The notes: a model not told the origin generated them from the sequence alone. Counted from the stretch's first letter, positions 17,530-26,570 are shown. The stretch: 64,000 bases of DNA from Prolixibacteraceae bacterium JC049 (GCA_023369685.1 SACZ01000003.1:1-64000), one strand, 5' to 3'. A program made the numbers and translations.

Positions 17530-17597
17530 ATATCGATATTCATTTTCAATAGGATAGGAATAATAGGTAAAACTTTGTATTTTCGTAAATAAAGCTT

Positions 17598-17622
17598 GCA
17601 AATGTAAAATTGTTACATTTGC
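17598..17622. promoter_or_regulatory. dnaN promoter with overlapping inverted repeat
   Basis: GCAAATGTAA (17598-17607) and TTACATTTGC (17613-17622) form a perfect 10-bp inverted repeat with a 5-base spacer. The right arm contains TACATTTG (17614-17621), an exact TAnnTTTG -7 element. No T run follows, so this is not a terminator; it could be an operator overlapping the dnaN promoter. The predicted leader to 17747 is about 120 bases. Confidence 0.5.
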
Positions 17623-17746
17623 ATTAATTGTTTATAGGTAGTAAGACCAACAAAAGAGATAAATAGAGAAGATTTTATTCGTTAAATCATAACTTATTTA
17701 GTGAATAAATCGTAGAAAAGTAAAATAACTGAAAAATATATTATCC

Positions 17747-18877
17747 ATGAAATTTGTAGTATCCAGTACTGAATTGTTAAGTCATCTGAATGCAATTAGT
17801 AAGGTGATTAGCAACAAGAATACCTTACCGATTCTTGATAACTTTTTGTTCGATTTACGCGATAGCAAACTAACTGTTACTGCATCCGATTTAGAATCGA
17901 CATTAATTACCTCTATTGAATTGGATAATACTGATGGAGAAGGAGTGATTGCTATTCCTGCGAAAATTCTTATCGATACATTGAAAGAGTTTCCAGAGCA
18001 GCCTCTTACATTCAATATCGAATTATCAAATTTTGCCATAGATATATATTCTGAGAATGGTAAGTTTAGTATCGTTGGACAAAACGGTGAAGACTTCCCA
18101 GCACTTCCAGAATTAGACGAAGCCAATGCATCGAAAATTGATGTGCCACACGACGTATTGTTGAGTGGAATTTTGAAAACATTATTTGCTACAGCCGACG
18201 ATGAACTACGTCCGGTAATGAACGGTATTTTCGTTGAGCTTTCAACTGAAGATATGACATTTGTAGCTTCAGATGCTCACAAATTGGTTCGTTACAAGCG
18301 TGCAGATGCGAAAGCAGATGTTGCTGCTTCTTTCATTCTTCCAAAGAAACCAGCTGGTTTGTTGCGTAACCTACTTCCAAAAGAGGAGTTCGACGTGAAA
18401 TTGGAGTTTGATGATAAGAATGCATTCTTTACGTTGACTAACTTTAAATTGATTTGTCGTTTGGTAGAAGGACGTTACCCTGCATATCAGTCGGTAATTC
18501 CTCAGAATAACCCAAATCAGTTGACAGTTGACCGCTTGGAGCTATACAACACATTGAAGCGTGTATCTGTATTCTCTAACCAGGCAAGTAACTTGATTAA
18601 ATTGTCATTGCAGACTAACCAGATTGTAGTGTCAGCACAAGATATCGACTTCTCGATCTCGGCTGTTGAACGTTTAAACTGTACTTACGATGGCGATGAG
18701 CTGGAAATTGGTTTTAAATCGGTATTCCTTTTGGAAATCCTATCGAACCTTTCGGCTGCAGAAGTACGTCTAGAACTTTCAGATCCAACTCGTGCCGGAA
18801 TTTTAGTTCCTGCTGAGAAAGAATTCGAAGACGAAGATGTATTGATGTTGTTGATGCCAATGATGATTAATTCATAA
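17747..18877 (+). CDS. dnaN: DNA polymerase III beta subunit (sliding clamp)
   Basis: A 376-residue protein of normal clamp length with three similar domains. It starts MKFVVSSTELLSHLNAISKV and includes FVASDAHKLVRYKR, FKLICRLVEGRYPAYQSVIP and the C-terminal LLMPMM segment. It encircles DNA and tethers the replicative polymerase. In this genome it is next to a DnaQ-like exonuclease and not beside dnaA, which is common in Bacteroidota. Confidence 0.97.
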   Translation: MKFVVSSTELLSHLNAISKVISNKNTLPILDNFLFDLRDSKLTVTASDLESTLITSIELDNTDGEGVIAIPAKILIDTLKEFPEQPLTFNIELSNFAIDIYSENGKFSIVGQNGEDFPALPELDEANASKIDVPHDVLLSGILKTLFATADDELRPVMNGIFVELSTEDMTFVASDAHKLVRYKRADAKADVAASFILPKKPAGLLRNLLPKEEFDVKLEFDDKNAFFTLTNFKLICRLVEGRYPAYQSVIPQNNPNQLTVDRLELYNTLKRVSVFSNQASNLIKLSLQTNQIVVSAQDIDFSISAVERLNCTYDGDELEIGFKSVFLLEILSNLSAAEVRLELSDPTRAGILVPAEKEFEDEDVLMLLMPMMINS

Positions 18878-18904
18878 GAAATTGTTTTAATGATATACTT
18901 AAAG

Positions 18905-18936
18905 CCTGACGACTTTTTCAGTTGTCAGGTTTTTTT
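18905..18936 (+). terminator. dnaN terminator
   Basis: CCTGACGAC (18905-18913) pairs with GTTGTCAGG (18921-18929) with one wobble, followed by seven Ts. It separates dnaN from the exonuclease gene 17 bases later. Confidence 0.85.
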
Positions 18937-18952
18937 ATAAAATACCATTCAT

Positions 18953-19759
18953 ATGGAATTGAAGTTGAATAACCCATTGGTATTTCTCGATTTAGAGACA
19001 ACGGGGATAAATATAGCAAGCGATAGAATTGTTGAAATCGCATTGATTAAAGTAAATGTTGATGGATCGGAAGAGGAGAAGGTAATGCGAATTAATCCCG
19101 AAATGCCTATTCCGGAGCAATCTTCTCAAATTCATGGTATTTACGATGAAGACGTAAAAGATTGTCCAACATTTAAGGAGGTGGGAAAACAACTGGCTCA
19201 ATTCATCGAAGGATGCGATTTGGCTGGTTTCAATTCTAACCGATTCGATATTCCATTATTGGCAGAAGAGTTTATGCGTGCCGATGTGGATATCGATATG
19301 AAGAAACGCAAGTTCGTTGATGTACAATCTATTTTCCACAAGATGGAGAAGCGCACACTAACAGCTGCACTTCGTTTTTACTGCGATCAGGAGCTAACCG
19401 ACGCGCATAGTGCAATGGCTGATACAAGAGCGACTTTAGATGTTTTGAAAGCTCAATTGGATCGCTACGAGAACGTAGAAGTGGAGGAGAATGGAAAAAA
19501 AACTACTCCTATTGTAAACGATGTAAATGCATTGTCCGATTTCTCTACTTTCGATAGAAATGTTGATTTCTTAGGGCGCATTGTTTACGATGAGAACGGT
19601 GTTGAGGTATTCAACTTCGGTAAAAATAAAGGAGTACCTGTTGCTAAAGTATTAAAAGAACAACCTGGTTATTACGGTTGGATGATGCAAGGCGATTTCC
19701 CTCTTTATACTAAAAAAGTATTGACAGCGATTCGCTTGCGAATGATGAGCGAGCAGTAA
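18953..19759 (+). CDS. DnaQ-like 3'-5' exonuclease
   Basis: A 268-residue protein. Residues 1-175 form a DEDDh exonuclease: FLDLETTG carries the first Asp/Glu pair, GFNSNRFDIPLL the second Asp, and DAHSAMADTRATLDVL the His and final Asp. The C-terminal 80 residues (from FSTFDRNVDFLGRIVYDENG to the end) look like the short DUF3820-type domain with FGKNKGVPVAKVL. It may be the proofreading epsilon-like activity or a repair nuclease. Its place after dnaN fits replication, though a terminator lies between them. Confidence 0.9.
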   Translation: MELKLNNPLVFLDLETTGINIASDRIVEIALIKVNVDGSEEEKVMRINPEMPIPEQSSQIHGIYDEDVKDCPTFKEVGKQLAQFIEGCDLAGFNSNRFDIPLLAEEFMRADVDIDMKKRKFVDVQSIFHKMEKRTLTAALRFYCDQELTDAHSAMADTRATLDVLKAQLDRYENVEVEENGKKTTPIVNDVNALSDFSTFDRNVDFLGRIVYDENGVEVFNFGKNKGVPVAKVLKEQPGYYGWMMQGDFPLYTKKVLTAIRLRMMSEQ

Positions 19760-19780
19760 ATCATTTCAATGTTATAAGCT

Positions 19781-20392
19781 ATGAAGATTATCTGTATAGG
19801 ACGAAACTATGTCGATCATGCGAAGGAGCTGAACAACGAAGTGCCTAAGCAGCCTGTTTTTTTCATGAAGCCCGATTCGGCTATTCTGAAAGGGAATAAG
19901 CCATTCTTCTTGCCCGATTTTAGTAATCAGATTGAGTATGAAGTGGAGTTGGTGGTAAAAATCAACCGACTAGGAAAAAACATTGGAAAGAAGTTTGCCC
20001 ATCGTTACTATAATGAAATAGGTCTGGGAATCGACTTTACTGCACGCGATTTACAGCACGAATGTAAATCCAAAGGATTACCATGGGAGTTGGCCAAAAC
20101 ATTCGACCAATCGGCTGTTTTAAGCCCATTCATTCCCAAAGAAGAGTTCGATGACCTGAATAATATCGAATTCTCGTTGCAGAAAAATGGAGAGCAGGTA
20201 CAGCATGCAATAAGCAATGAGATGATTTTCGGAATTGATGAATTGATTGCTTACGTTTCTCAGTTTGTAACATTGAAAATAGGTGATATGATATTTACAG
20301 GAACACCTGCAGGTGTTGGCAGAGTAGATATTGGTGACCGTTTAACTGGTTTTATTGCCGAACGTAAAATGTTCGATTTCGAGGTGAGATAA
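19781..20392 (+). CDS. Fumarylacetoacetate hydrolase family protein
   Basis: A 203-residue FAH-fold protein. The metal-binding acidic residues are visible in IEYEVELVVKI (ExE) and GIDFTARDLQ, and the conserved IFTGTPAGVG segment is near the C-terminus. Members of this small size are often oxaloacetate tautomerases/decarboxylases or acylpyruvases; the sequence alone does not decide. It starts 21 bases after the exonuclease gene, so the two may be co-transcribed. Confidence 0.9.
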   Translation: MKIICIGRNYVDHAKELNNEVPKQPVFFMKPDSAILKGNKPFFLPDFSNQIEYEVELVVKINRLGKNIGKKFAHRYYNEIGLGIDFTARDLQHECKSKGLPWELAKTFDQSAVLSPFIPKEEFDDLNNIEFSLQKNGEQVQHAISNEMIFGIDELIAYVSQFVTLKIGDMIFTGTPAGVGRVDIGDRLTGFIAERKMFDFEVR

Positions 20393-20420
20393 ACATCGAT
20401 TTAGTCGATTATAGAATATT

Positions 20421-20446
20421 TAGAGTTCTGGATAGGCAGAATTCTA
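20421..20446 (+). other. Stable hairpin before the terminator
   Basis: TAGAGTTCTG (20421-20430) pairs with CAGAATTCTA (20437-20446) with one wobble around a 6-base loop. There is no T run. It lies just upstream of the terminator at 20455, giving two tandem hairpins that may protect the 3' end. Confidence 0.5.
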
Positions 20447-20454
20447 CCATTAAG

Positions 20455-20508
20455 AATGATCTTTCAAAACCATTCCTTTTTCAAGGTGGTTGGAAAGATC
20501 ATTTTTTT
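20455..20508 (+). terminator. Terminator after the FAH-family gene
   Basis: AATGATCTTTC (20455-20465) pairs perfectly with GAAAGATCATT (20493-20503), followed by a run of Ts. Confidence 0.85.
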
Positions 20509-20619
20509 ATGTCGAAATCAGAATAATCGAATTTGCGACAAAACGGAACACCTGTAGCGTAAATTAATCCGAATACTAAAAAAGGCGGGATTAATTTTTA
20601 ATACCGAAAAATAATCACG

Positions 20620-20627
20620 TATATTTG
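20620..20627 (+). promoter_or_regulatory. -7 promoter element (TATATTTG)
   Basis: Exact TAnnTTTG match 31 bases before the ATG of the FAD-dependent oxidoreductase at 20658. Confidence 0.55.
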
Positions 20628-20657
20628 AGGGTTTGCTTTGAAAAAAGCCTTGATTAA

Positions 20658-22049
20658 ATGGAAAGATTTGATGTGATTATTGTAGGTGCCGGCCCAGCCG
20701 GCATTTTTTCTGCTTACGAATTAGTAAAGTCAGAAAAGCCCTTGAAAATATTGATGTTGGAGAAGGGACGTGATATTTATAAGCGTCGCTGTCCTAAACA
20801 CACCAATGGTGGGAAATGCGTACACTGTAAACCTTGTGCTATCACAACGGGGTGGGCAGGTGCAGGAGCATTCTCCGATGGAAAACTCTCATTGTCGCAT
20901 GAGGTAGGAGGTACTTTACCCGAGCTTCTAGGCGTTGAGGAAACCATGGATTTAATCAAGTATACCGACGATATTTATCTGAAGTTTGGAGCGGATTCTG
21001 CAGTGCATGGAGCCGAGTTTTCTTCAGAAATGAATGAAATTCGTCGTAAGTCCATTGATGCTAACCTTCGTTTAGTTCATTGTCCTGTTCGTCACTTAGG
21101 AACAGAGAAAGCACAAGAGCTTTATCGTAAACTTTTCGACCACGTAGTGGATAAAGGAGTGGAAGTAAAATTCAGAACTCCGGTAAGCGAATTGATTATC
21201 GAGAACAATGAGATAAAAGGAGTGAAAGCCAAAGGAGAAGAATTTTATGCCGATAACGTGATTGTTGCGGTTGGGCGTGAAGGTTCTGATTGGCTGTTGC
21301 ACCAATGCGATAAAGAGAAAATTTCTACCGATGTAGGTATCGTTGATATAGGTGTGCGTGTAGAGTGTCGTAACGAAATTATGCGCGAGGTGAATGAAAA
21401 CTTCTACGAAGCAAAGTTGATTCACTACACCAAAACATTCGATGATAAAGTGCGTACGTTCTGTTCAAATCCGGGTGGATTTGTATCATCGGAATATTAT
21501 GAAGGCGATTTGGCTGTGGTAAACGGACATAGCTACAAAGAGAAGAAGAGTGATAACACTAACTTCGCTTTGTTGGTATCGCAGAAATTTACTGAGCCTT
21601 TCAATGCTCCAATTGAATATGGTAAGCACATTGCTCGTTTAGCAAACATGCTAACTAAAAACCATGTGTTGGTACAGCGTTTCGGAGACCTTAAGCGTGG
21701 ACGTAGAACCACTAAAGAGCGTTTATATCGAAATAACATTATGCCAACGTTGAAAGATGCTGTACCAGGCGACCTAAGTTTAGTATTGCCTCACCGTATT
21801 TTGGTAGACATTATTGAAATGATTGAAGCGCTGGATGGAGTTACTCCGGGATTGGCTTCAGATGAAACATTGCTGTATGGAGTTGAGGTGAAATTCTACT
21901 CTAATATTACACGTGTTGGAAAAGACTTCCAGTCAGAATCGGTAAATAACCTTTACCTGGGAGGCGATGGAGCAGGAATTACTCGTGGTTTGATGCAGGC
22001 ATCGGCCAATGGAGTGGTAATGGCTCGCGAGATTCTGAAAAAATATTGA
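20658..22049 (+). CDS. FAD-dependent oxidoreductase (COG2509-like)
   Basis: A 463-residue flavoprotein. FDVIIVGAGPAGIFSAYEL gives the dinucleotide-binding fold at residues 4-22, and the C-terminal LYLGGDGAGITRGLMQASANG motif binds the flavin. A cysteine-rich segment (RCPKHTNGGKCVHCKPC, about 44-60) and GWAGAGAFSDGKL follow, as in the COG2509 group of uncharacterised FAD-dependent dehydrogenases. The substrate is unknown. It has its own predicted promoter and terminator. Confidence 0.88.
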   Translation: MERFDVIIVGAGPAGIFSAYELVKSEKPLKILMLEKGRDIYKRRCPKHTNGGKCVHCKPCAITTGWAGAGAFSDGKLSLSHEVGGTLPELLGVEETMDLIKYTDDIYLKFGADSAVHGAEFSSEMNEIRRKSIDANLRLVHCPVRHLGTEKAQELYRKLFDHVVDKGVEVKFRTPVSELIIENNEIKGVKAKGEEFYADNVIVAVGREGSDWLLHQCDKEKISTDVGIVDIGVRVECRNEIMREVNENFYEAKLIHYTKTFDDKVRTFCSNPGGFVSSEYYEGDLAVVNGHSYKEKKSDNTNFALLVSQKFTEPFNAPIEYGKHIARLANMLTKNHVLVQRFGDLKRGRRTTKERLYRNNIMPTLKDAVPGDLSLVLPHRILVDIIEMIEALDGVTPGLASDETLLYGVEVKFYSNITRVGKDFQSESVNNLYLGGDGAGITRGLMQASANGVVMAREILKKY

Positions 22050-22127
22050 TGTTTATTGCCTGTACAATAACAGGCTCACCATAAACAAAAGACGCAGTTT
22101 TTTGATTTTTCCTTAATTTGATGTGAT

Positions 22128-22166
22128 GAAGCTATTGGCCTTGTGCCGGTAGCTTCTCTTTTTTTT
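22128..22166 (+). terminator. Terminator after the FAD oxidoreductase gene
   Basis: GAAGCTA (22128-22134) pairs with TAGCTTC (22150-22156), with further GGC/GCC pairing inside, followed by eight Ts after a C. Confidence 0.8.
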
Positions 22167-22277
22167 ATATGTGGCTACGTGTGAATTAAATCTCGATTGT
22201 CATATTGGTGGAAACAAACTATTGTTCAGTAAAATATAAAACTGATTACGAAATAATTATTGAATTTAAGTTTTACG

Positions 22278-22338
22278 CCAAGGTAACAGTGAGGCCCAAT
22301 CGGGAAGGAATGCGGAGTAGGAATTACCTTGGTTTTTT
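22278..22338 (+). ncRNA. Candidate structured RNA or leader terminator
   Basis: CCAAGGTAA (22278-22286) pairs perfectly with TTACCTTGG (22324-22332) across a purine-rich 37-base loop, followed by six Ts. A possible inner CCC/GGG hairpin is visible. The loop is far more GC-rich than its surroundings. It could be a small RNA, a regulatory leader of the gene at 22378, or a plain terminator with a long loop. I do not recognise an RNA family. Confidence 0.35.
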
Positions 22339-22377
22339 ATGTTTTAAAAAGGATACACCATTTTATTTACACACAAT

Positions 22378-22761
22378 ATGAAGAAGTTAATTTTGACAGC
22401 AGCATTGGGGTGCTTTCTGTTTATGGGAACCACTTTTGCGAAAGATTTCGATGTAAATCGTTTACCAAAGTACTTGGTGATTAATGCAGAAAATACAAAG
22501 TTATTAGGGGGAATAGGCCTTCACATTAATGCGAAGAAATCGCCTTACAAAGAAGCTTTACGAGAATTCGAAGATTACCTGTACGATGTTAAAAAGGTGA
22601 GAAACATGACCGATTTGTTGAATGTTATGGACGAGTTAGGATTTGATTACAAAGATTCATATAACTCTTCTTCATCATCAATCGGAGTAGGTGATGATAT
22701 CACCGGGTCAGCTAGTAAAGTAAGAACAAGTCTTATTTTTAAGAAAATGGCTAAAAAATAG
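22378..22761 (+). CDS. Small secreted protein of unknown function
   Basis: A 127-residue protein with a clear signal peptide (MKKLILTAALGCFLFMGTTFA). The mature part has a basic segment near residues 50-70 (NAKKSPYKEALREFEDYLYD), a helical middle and a serine-rich stretch (NSSSSSIG) before a basic tail. No family is recognised. It stands alone between the hairpin at 22278 and a bidirectional terminator at 22787. Confidence 0.75.
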   Translation: MKKLILTAALGCFLFMGTTFAKDFDVNRLPKYLVINAENTKLLGGIGLHINAKKSPYKEALREFEDYLYDVKKVRNMTDLLNVMDELGFDYKDSYNSSSSSIGVGDDITGSASKVRTSLIFKKMAKK

Positions 22762-22786
22762 CAATCAATCAATTCATCAATATATA

Positions 22787-22825
22787 AACCTCCCTCTTGG
22801 TCAACAGCCAGAGGGAGGTTTTCTT
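22787..22825. terminator. Bidirectional terminator between convergent genes
   Basis: AACCTCCCTCTTGG (22787-22800) pairs with CCAGAGGGAGGTT (22808-22820) with T-rich sequence on the plus side. It serves the plus-strand gene ending at 22761 and may serve the minus-strand peptidase gene ending at 22832. Confidence 0.8.
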
Positions 22826-22831
22826 TTTATA

Positions 22832-25390
22832 TTATAATTGTTTTTTAGGATACATTTCATCCCATTGTTCCGGCTGATTTTTCAACTTAAATGAAAACCA
22901 AGCCATAATAGTATCGTGCCATTGCTGACGCTTTTTATAATTGATGATCCAGTGATCTTCTCCAGCCACCAATACCATCTCAGCATCTTTATTTAATAGC
23001 TTCAGAGCCATATAGAACTGCTTACTTTCTCCCACAGGAACGTTCGTGTCTGAAGTACCGTGAAGTAATAAAATACTGTTCTGAAATTTATCGGCATTGA
23101 AAAGCGGACTGTTTTTCACGTACAACTCTCTATTGTTCCAAGGGTAGCTGTTTTTAGAAGCCGTAGCACTGTATGTGTAACCCCAGTAACCTTCTCCCCA
23201 GTAACTGGTGATATCACTAATACCGGCATGCGAGATGGCTGTTTTGAAGATATCGGTTCTGGTTTGAAGCATCATTGTGGTAAACCCTCCATACGAAGCA
23301 CCAATACAACCTACATTCTCACCATCGGCAGCAGGATGAGCTTTTAAGAACTGCTTTGTTCCATCAATGATGTCATCGATGGCATCGCCTCCCCAACCGT
23401 TTACGTGACGAGCCGAGAATTTCTGTCCGAAGCCAGTGGCACCACTTGGCTGCAATACATATACAATATATCCGGCCGAAGCCCAGATGTTTTTAGGGTA
23501 ACGTCCACCAAAGTTGCGCTCTACTGGTGAAGTTCCTCCATAGTAATATACAATTACAGGGTATTTCTTTTTCGAATCGAAATTAGGAGGGTAGTAAACT
23601 CTTCCGTAAATGGTTTCACGGTTACGGTTTTTGAAGTTCCACTCTTCTGTTTTACCCAATTTAATGGTTTCGAATTCGGTTTTAGTAGGATCAATTAATA
23701 GCGCACTTTGACGTGTTTTCAAGTCTAACGTCCAAAGCATATTCGGAGTAGTAATACTTGTTCCGGTATATATTGCTTTTTGTCCCGAAGCATCAATACT
23801 CATCGATGATAGCACATCGGTCTTAATATCGATTTTTGTGAATCGCTTGCGTTTAACATCAAACTGGTAGAAGTTAGAAAAATCGCGTTCTCCCACTTTC
23901 ACAAAGATGTTATTGTTGGTTTTCCAAACTGCGTAATCAACCGATGGATCGAATTTTTTAGTGATAGGAGTTACCTTTTGGCTTTTCAAGTCGAAAATGT
24001 ACAACTGCGAATCGTATGCATTTGTAAGCATGTCTTTAGGACAATTAACTCCGATGTTACCAAAACATTCAGGGCCTGCCTGAACCAAAAGTTGTGTTCC
24101 GTTAGGAGAGTACTGTGCGCTGCCCGAATAACTTTTCTCTTTCCAGATAGTATCTAACTCAAATGTATTCAAGTTCATTTGGTATAAACTCTGACGACGG
24201 AATGGTACTGTTGAGTAATCCATTCGCGATGTTGAGAAAAGAATTTTATTGTCAGTAGGATGAATATCGTGTAGACTAGTGCTTAAATTACCGGCAGTTA
24301 ATGCAATATCAGTTCCACTGTTTACATCCAACATACGCAAATATGATCTGTTTCTGAAGTAGGGTAAACGATCGTCCGGACCATAAATACGCTTTAGATC
24401 TTTTGCTTTTTCGGCTTTCTTGTACTGGGTATAAATGATGAATTGCTCCGATTTTGCCCACGAATAACCACTGAATTCTTTCAAGCCTTCAGCAATTAGT
24501 TGCTCTTCTCCATTGATAGGATCATAAACATACAGATTCGTTTTCTTATCGGCACTTGTTGTGTACGACAGACGATCGGTTGTTGGCAACCATTTCAATG
24601 AATAGATTTTCGGATTGCGAATAATTTGAATATTCTTCTTAGTTGCTAAATCCATAATGGCATAATAACCAGTAGATTTTCCTCCTGGTAATGCTGTTGA
24701 ACGATAGATTTTTGCATACTTCCCTGAAGGAGAAATAGAGATGCTACCCAAGCGTTTCCCATCAACTATATCGCTGATTTGTAGTGCGCGCTCTGGAGCA
24801 ATGCTAAAAGCAACTGGTGCTTCTTCAAAGTCTTCGTCCGATTTCCATTTCGCATGAAACTTGATGGTATCGTTATTGGCCAAAAGACGAACACCAATAG
24901 TATGTTTACCTCTATCTAATGTCAATGAAACTTTCTTCTTACCCCATTCTTCAGAAGTTTTTGTTCCTTTCGATTTTCCATTAACGAAAATTTCAATCAT
25001 TGCATTACTCTCAATGGTAAGAGCTCCTTTTTGCCAACGAGAAGTTTCCAGGTAAGATGTTAAGAAGAACAGTTGATCTTTTGATGTATCTGTTTTCAGT
25101 AAACTATCAGTTGGAACGGTGACATTGTTCCATTTGAATGTTTCGTTCTTAAGCAGAATGGTAGAGCCTTCAGAAATAGCCGTTTCCGAAGCTTTAATTT
25201 TAATAGATTGAAGTAAGTTTTTGCGTTCAAACTTCTTGAAATTGATATCTCCTTTAGCTGCAAAGGCCGGTATTTGTGTTTTTACAGGTCCGGTAAGCAA
25301 CCAGTTGTCGATATCCTGTGCTTGAGCTGAAAATAGGCCCAAGCCCATGATGGCCAACGAGCCACAAGTGATTATTCTTTTAAAGTTCAT
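22832..25390 (-). CDS. S9 family prolyl-oligopeptidase-type serine peptidase
   Basis: An 852-residue secreted protein: signal peptide (MNFKRIITCGSLAIMGLGLFSAQAQ), an extra N-terminal domain (about 30-220), a beta-propeller (about 230-590) and an alpha/beta-hydrolase catalytic domain (about 600-850). The nucleophile is in GASYGG, the aspartate in HGTSDTNVPV and the histidine in GEDHW. A reading frame extends 84 bases upstream to 25474, but the signal peptide fixes the start at 25390. Such enzymes cut peptides in the periplasm. The gene is divergent from the RNA methyltransferase gene. Confidence 0.92.
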   Translation of the reverse strand: MNFKRIITCGSLAIMGLGLFSAQAQDIDNWLLTGPVKTQIPAFAAKGDINFKKFERKNLLQSIKIKASETAISEGSTILLKNETFKWNNVTVPTDSLLKTDTSKDQLFFLTSYLETSRWQKGALTIESNAMIEIFVNGKSKGTKTSEEWGKKKVSLTLDRGKHTIGVRLLANNDTIKFHAKWKSDEDFEEAPVAFSIAPERALQISDIVDGKRLGSISISPSGKYAKIYRSTALPGGKSTGYYAIMDLATKKNIQIIRNPKIYSLKWLPTTDRLSYTTSADKKTNLYVYDPINGEEQLIAEGLKEFSGYSWAKSEQFIIYTQYKKAEKAKDLKRIYGPDDRLPYFRNRSYLRMLDVNSGTDIALTAGNLSTSLHDIHPTDNKILFSTSRMDYSTVPFRRQSLYQMNLNTFELDTIWKEKSYSGSAQYSPNGTQLLVQAGPECFGNIGVNCPKDMLTNAYDSQLYIFDLKSQKVTPITKKFDPSVDYAVWKTNNNIFVKVGERDFSNFYQFDVKRKRFTKIDIKTDVLSSMSIDASGQKAIYTGTSITTPNMLWTLDLKTRQSALLIDPTKTEFETIKLGKTEEWNFKNRNRETIYGRVYYPPNFDSKKKYPVIVYYYGGTSPVERNFGGRYPKNIWASAGYIVYVLQPSGATGFGQKFSARHVNGWGGDAIDDIIDGTKQFLKAHPAADGENVGCIGASYGGFTTMMLQTRTDIFKTAISHAGISDITSYWGEGYWGYTYSATASKNSYPWNNRELYVKNSPLFNADKFQNSILLLHGTSDTNVPVGESKQFYMALKLLNKDAEMVLVAGEDHWIINYKKRQQWHDTIMAWFSFKLKNQPEQWDEMYPKKQL

Positions 25391-25525
25391 TGGATATGGA
25401 TTATGTAATTGATTTTCATAAACGACCGATAAAAATACCAATTGTTTTACGATTAAATCATGAAGTATTCCCATTGCTGTGTTAATGGAATGTGAATGGG
25501 CTATGTTAGGATAAAAAATAAGACC

Positions 25526-25533
25526 TATTTTTG
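25526..25533 (+). promoter_or_regulatory. -7 promoter element (TATTTTTG)
   Basis: Exact TAnnTTTG match 15 bases before the methyltransferase ATG at 25549, giving a very short leader. Confidence 0.55.
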
Positions 25534-25548
25534 TGAAAAATAAGATGA

Positions 25549-26061
25549 ATGACCAGACAGCAGTTAACTCATGAGCAAACTAAAATTGACCGGAAAACAT
25601 TTCCGGTAACCATTGTTTGCGACGATATAATCATTTCTGAAAATGTTGGTGCAATGTTTCGTGTGGCAGAAGCGTTAGGTGCAGAGCAATTGATTCTGAT
25701 GGGACAAACTTCGGTTCCTCCCAATCGCAAAATCCGAAAAGCTTCGCGCTCGACCGATCGCTTTGTTCCTTTTGAGTATGCCGAAAATAAGGTGGAGGCC
25801 ATCGAAAAGTTAAAGGATAAAGGTTATCGATTGGTAGGAGTAGAGATTACCAACGATAGTATTCCTTTAACCAATTACAAGATCCCTGCAAATCAACCAA
25901 TCGCATTGGTTATGGGAGCCGAGAAGTACGGAATATCAGATGAAGTTCTGCCATTGTTGGATGAATGTGTTATCATTGAAATGTTTGGTCAGAATTCATC
26001 CATGAACGTAGTATCGGCTTTAAGTATTGCGCTTTACGAAGTAACCCGTCAACTGAAATAA
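25549..26061 (+). CDS. TrmH/SpoU-family RNA 2'-O-methyltransferase
   Basis: A 170-residue SPOUT enzyme with the three family motifs: ISENVGAMFRVAEALGA (motif 1, Asn and Arg), ALVMGAEKYGIS (motif 2) and NSSMNVVSALSIALYE (motif 3, forming the trefoil knot that binds S-adenosylmethionine). The target, tRNA or rRNA, is not readable. The next gene starts three bases after its stop, so they are co-transcribed. Confidence 0.92.
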   Translation: MTRQQLTHEQTKIDRKTFPVTIVCDDIIISENVGAMFRVAEALGAEQLILMGQTSVPPNRKIRKASRSTDRFVPFEYAENKVEAIEKLKDKGYRLVGVEITNDSIPLTNYKIPANQPIALVMGAEKYGISDEVLPLLDECVIIEMFGQNSSMNVVSALSIALYEVTRQLK

Positions 26062-26064
26062 ACC

Positions 26065-26523
26065 ATGCGAAGGAAAGAGAAAGAAATTACCCAGAAAGAA
26101 GAATTAATTGAGATTCTTGAAAAAGCCAATGTGTGTAGAATTGGTCTGATGGATGAAGAGTATCCCTACGTAGTGCCTGTGAACTATGGCTACAAGGATA
26201 ACGCACTCTACTTTCATTCTGCTGTTGAGGGGCGAAAGATGGATCTTATTCGTAAAAACAATAAAGTAGGTTTCGAAATTGATGTAGATACCGAATTAAT
26301 GAAGCATGATATCTCTTGTAAATGGAGTATTCGCTTTCGATCTATAATTGGAACTGGAACCATTGAAATTTTGGATGATTTGGAAGACAAGCGAATGGGG
26401 CTAGACGTTTTAATGAATCATCATGGAAAGATGGAAAACAAATTTCCGGATGGTGTATTGAAGAAGACTGCTGTGCTGAAGCTATGTATTAAAGAAATGA
26501 GCGGGAAAAAGTCAGGCTTATAG
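26065..26523 (+). CDS. Nim-like pyridoxamine 5'-phosphate oxidase family protein
   Basis: A 152-residue FMN-binding split-barrel protein. LIEILEKANVCRIGLMDEEYPYVVPVNYGY and LYFHSAVEGRKMDLIRKN match the NimA/5-nitroimidazole-related branch, common in Bacteroidota. Many such proteins are general flavin reductases, so antibiotic resistance should not be inferred. It follows the methyltransferase gene after three bases. Confidence 0.85.
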   Translation: MRRKEKEITQKEELIEILEKANVCRIGLMDEEYPYVVPVNYGYKDNALYFHSAVEGRKMDLIRKNNKVGFEIDVDTELMKHDISCKWSIRFRSIIGTGTIEILDDLEDKRMGLDVLMNHHGKMENKFPDGVLKKTAVLKLCIKEMSGKKSGL

Positions 26524-26540
26524 TGTTATGATTCTTACAG

Positions 26541-26568
26541 GTTATCGTTATTGGTAGTAAACGATAAC
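26541..26568 (+). promoter_or_regulatory. Hairpin directly before a start codon
   Basis: GTTATCGTT (26541-26549) pairs perfectly with AACGATAAC (26560-26568), 10-base loop. The stem ends two bases before the ATG at 26571, so in mRNA it would lie where a ribosome binds. No T run follows, which argues against a terminator. Confidence 0.5.
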
Positions 26569-26570
26569 TT

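Larger units (their letters stand above)
22050..22377 (+). other. Intergenic region with terminator and hairpin RNA candidate
   Basis: This 328-base stretch has no gene. It contains a small CCTG/CAGG hairpin near 22060, a clear terminator at 22128-22166, an AT-rich segment, and the compact hairpin at 22278-22338 described separately. No TAnnTTTG element was found between the terminator and the hairpin. Confidence 0.6.

Noticed and set aside
25391-25474. 28-residue extension of the S9 peptidase
   Set aside because: The signal peptide begins at the ATG at 25390; the extension is untranslated leader.
26065-26523. Nitroimidazole resistance gene
   Set aside because: Fold matches the Nim branch, but many members are ordinary flavoproteins and nothing here shows resistance.
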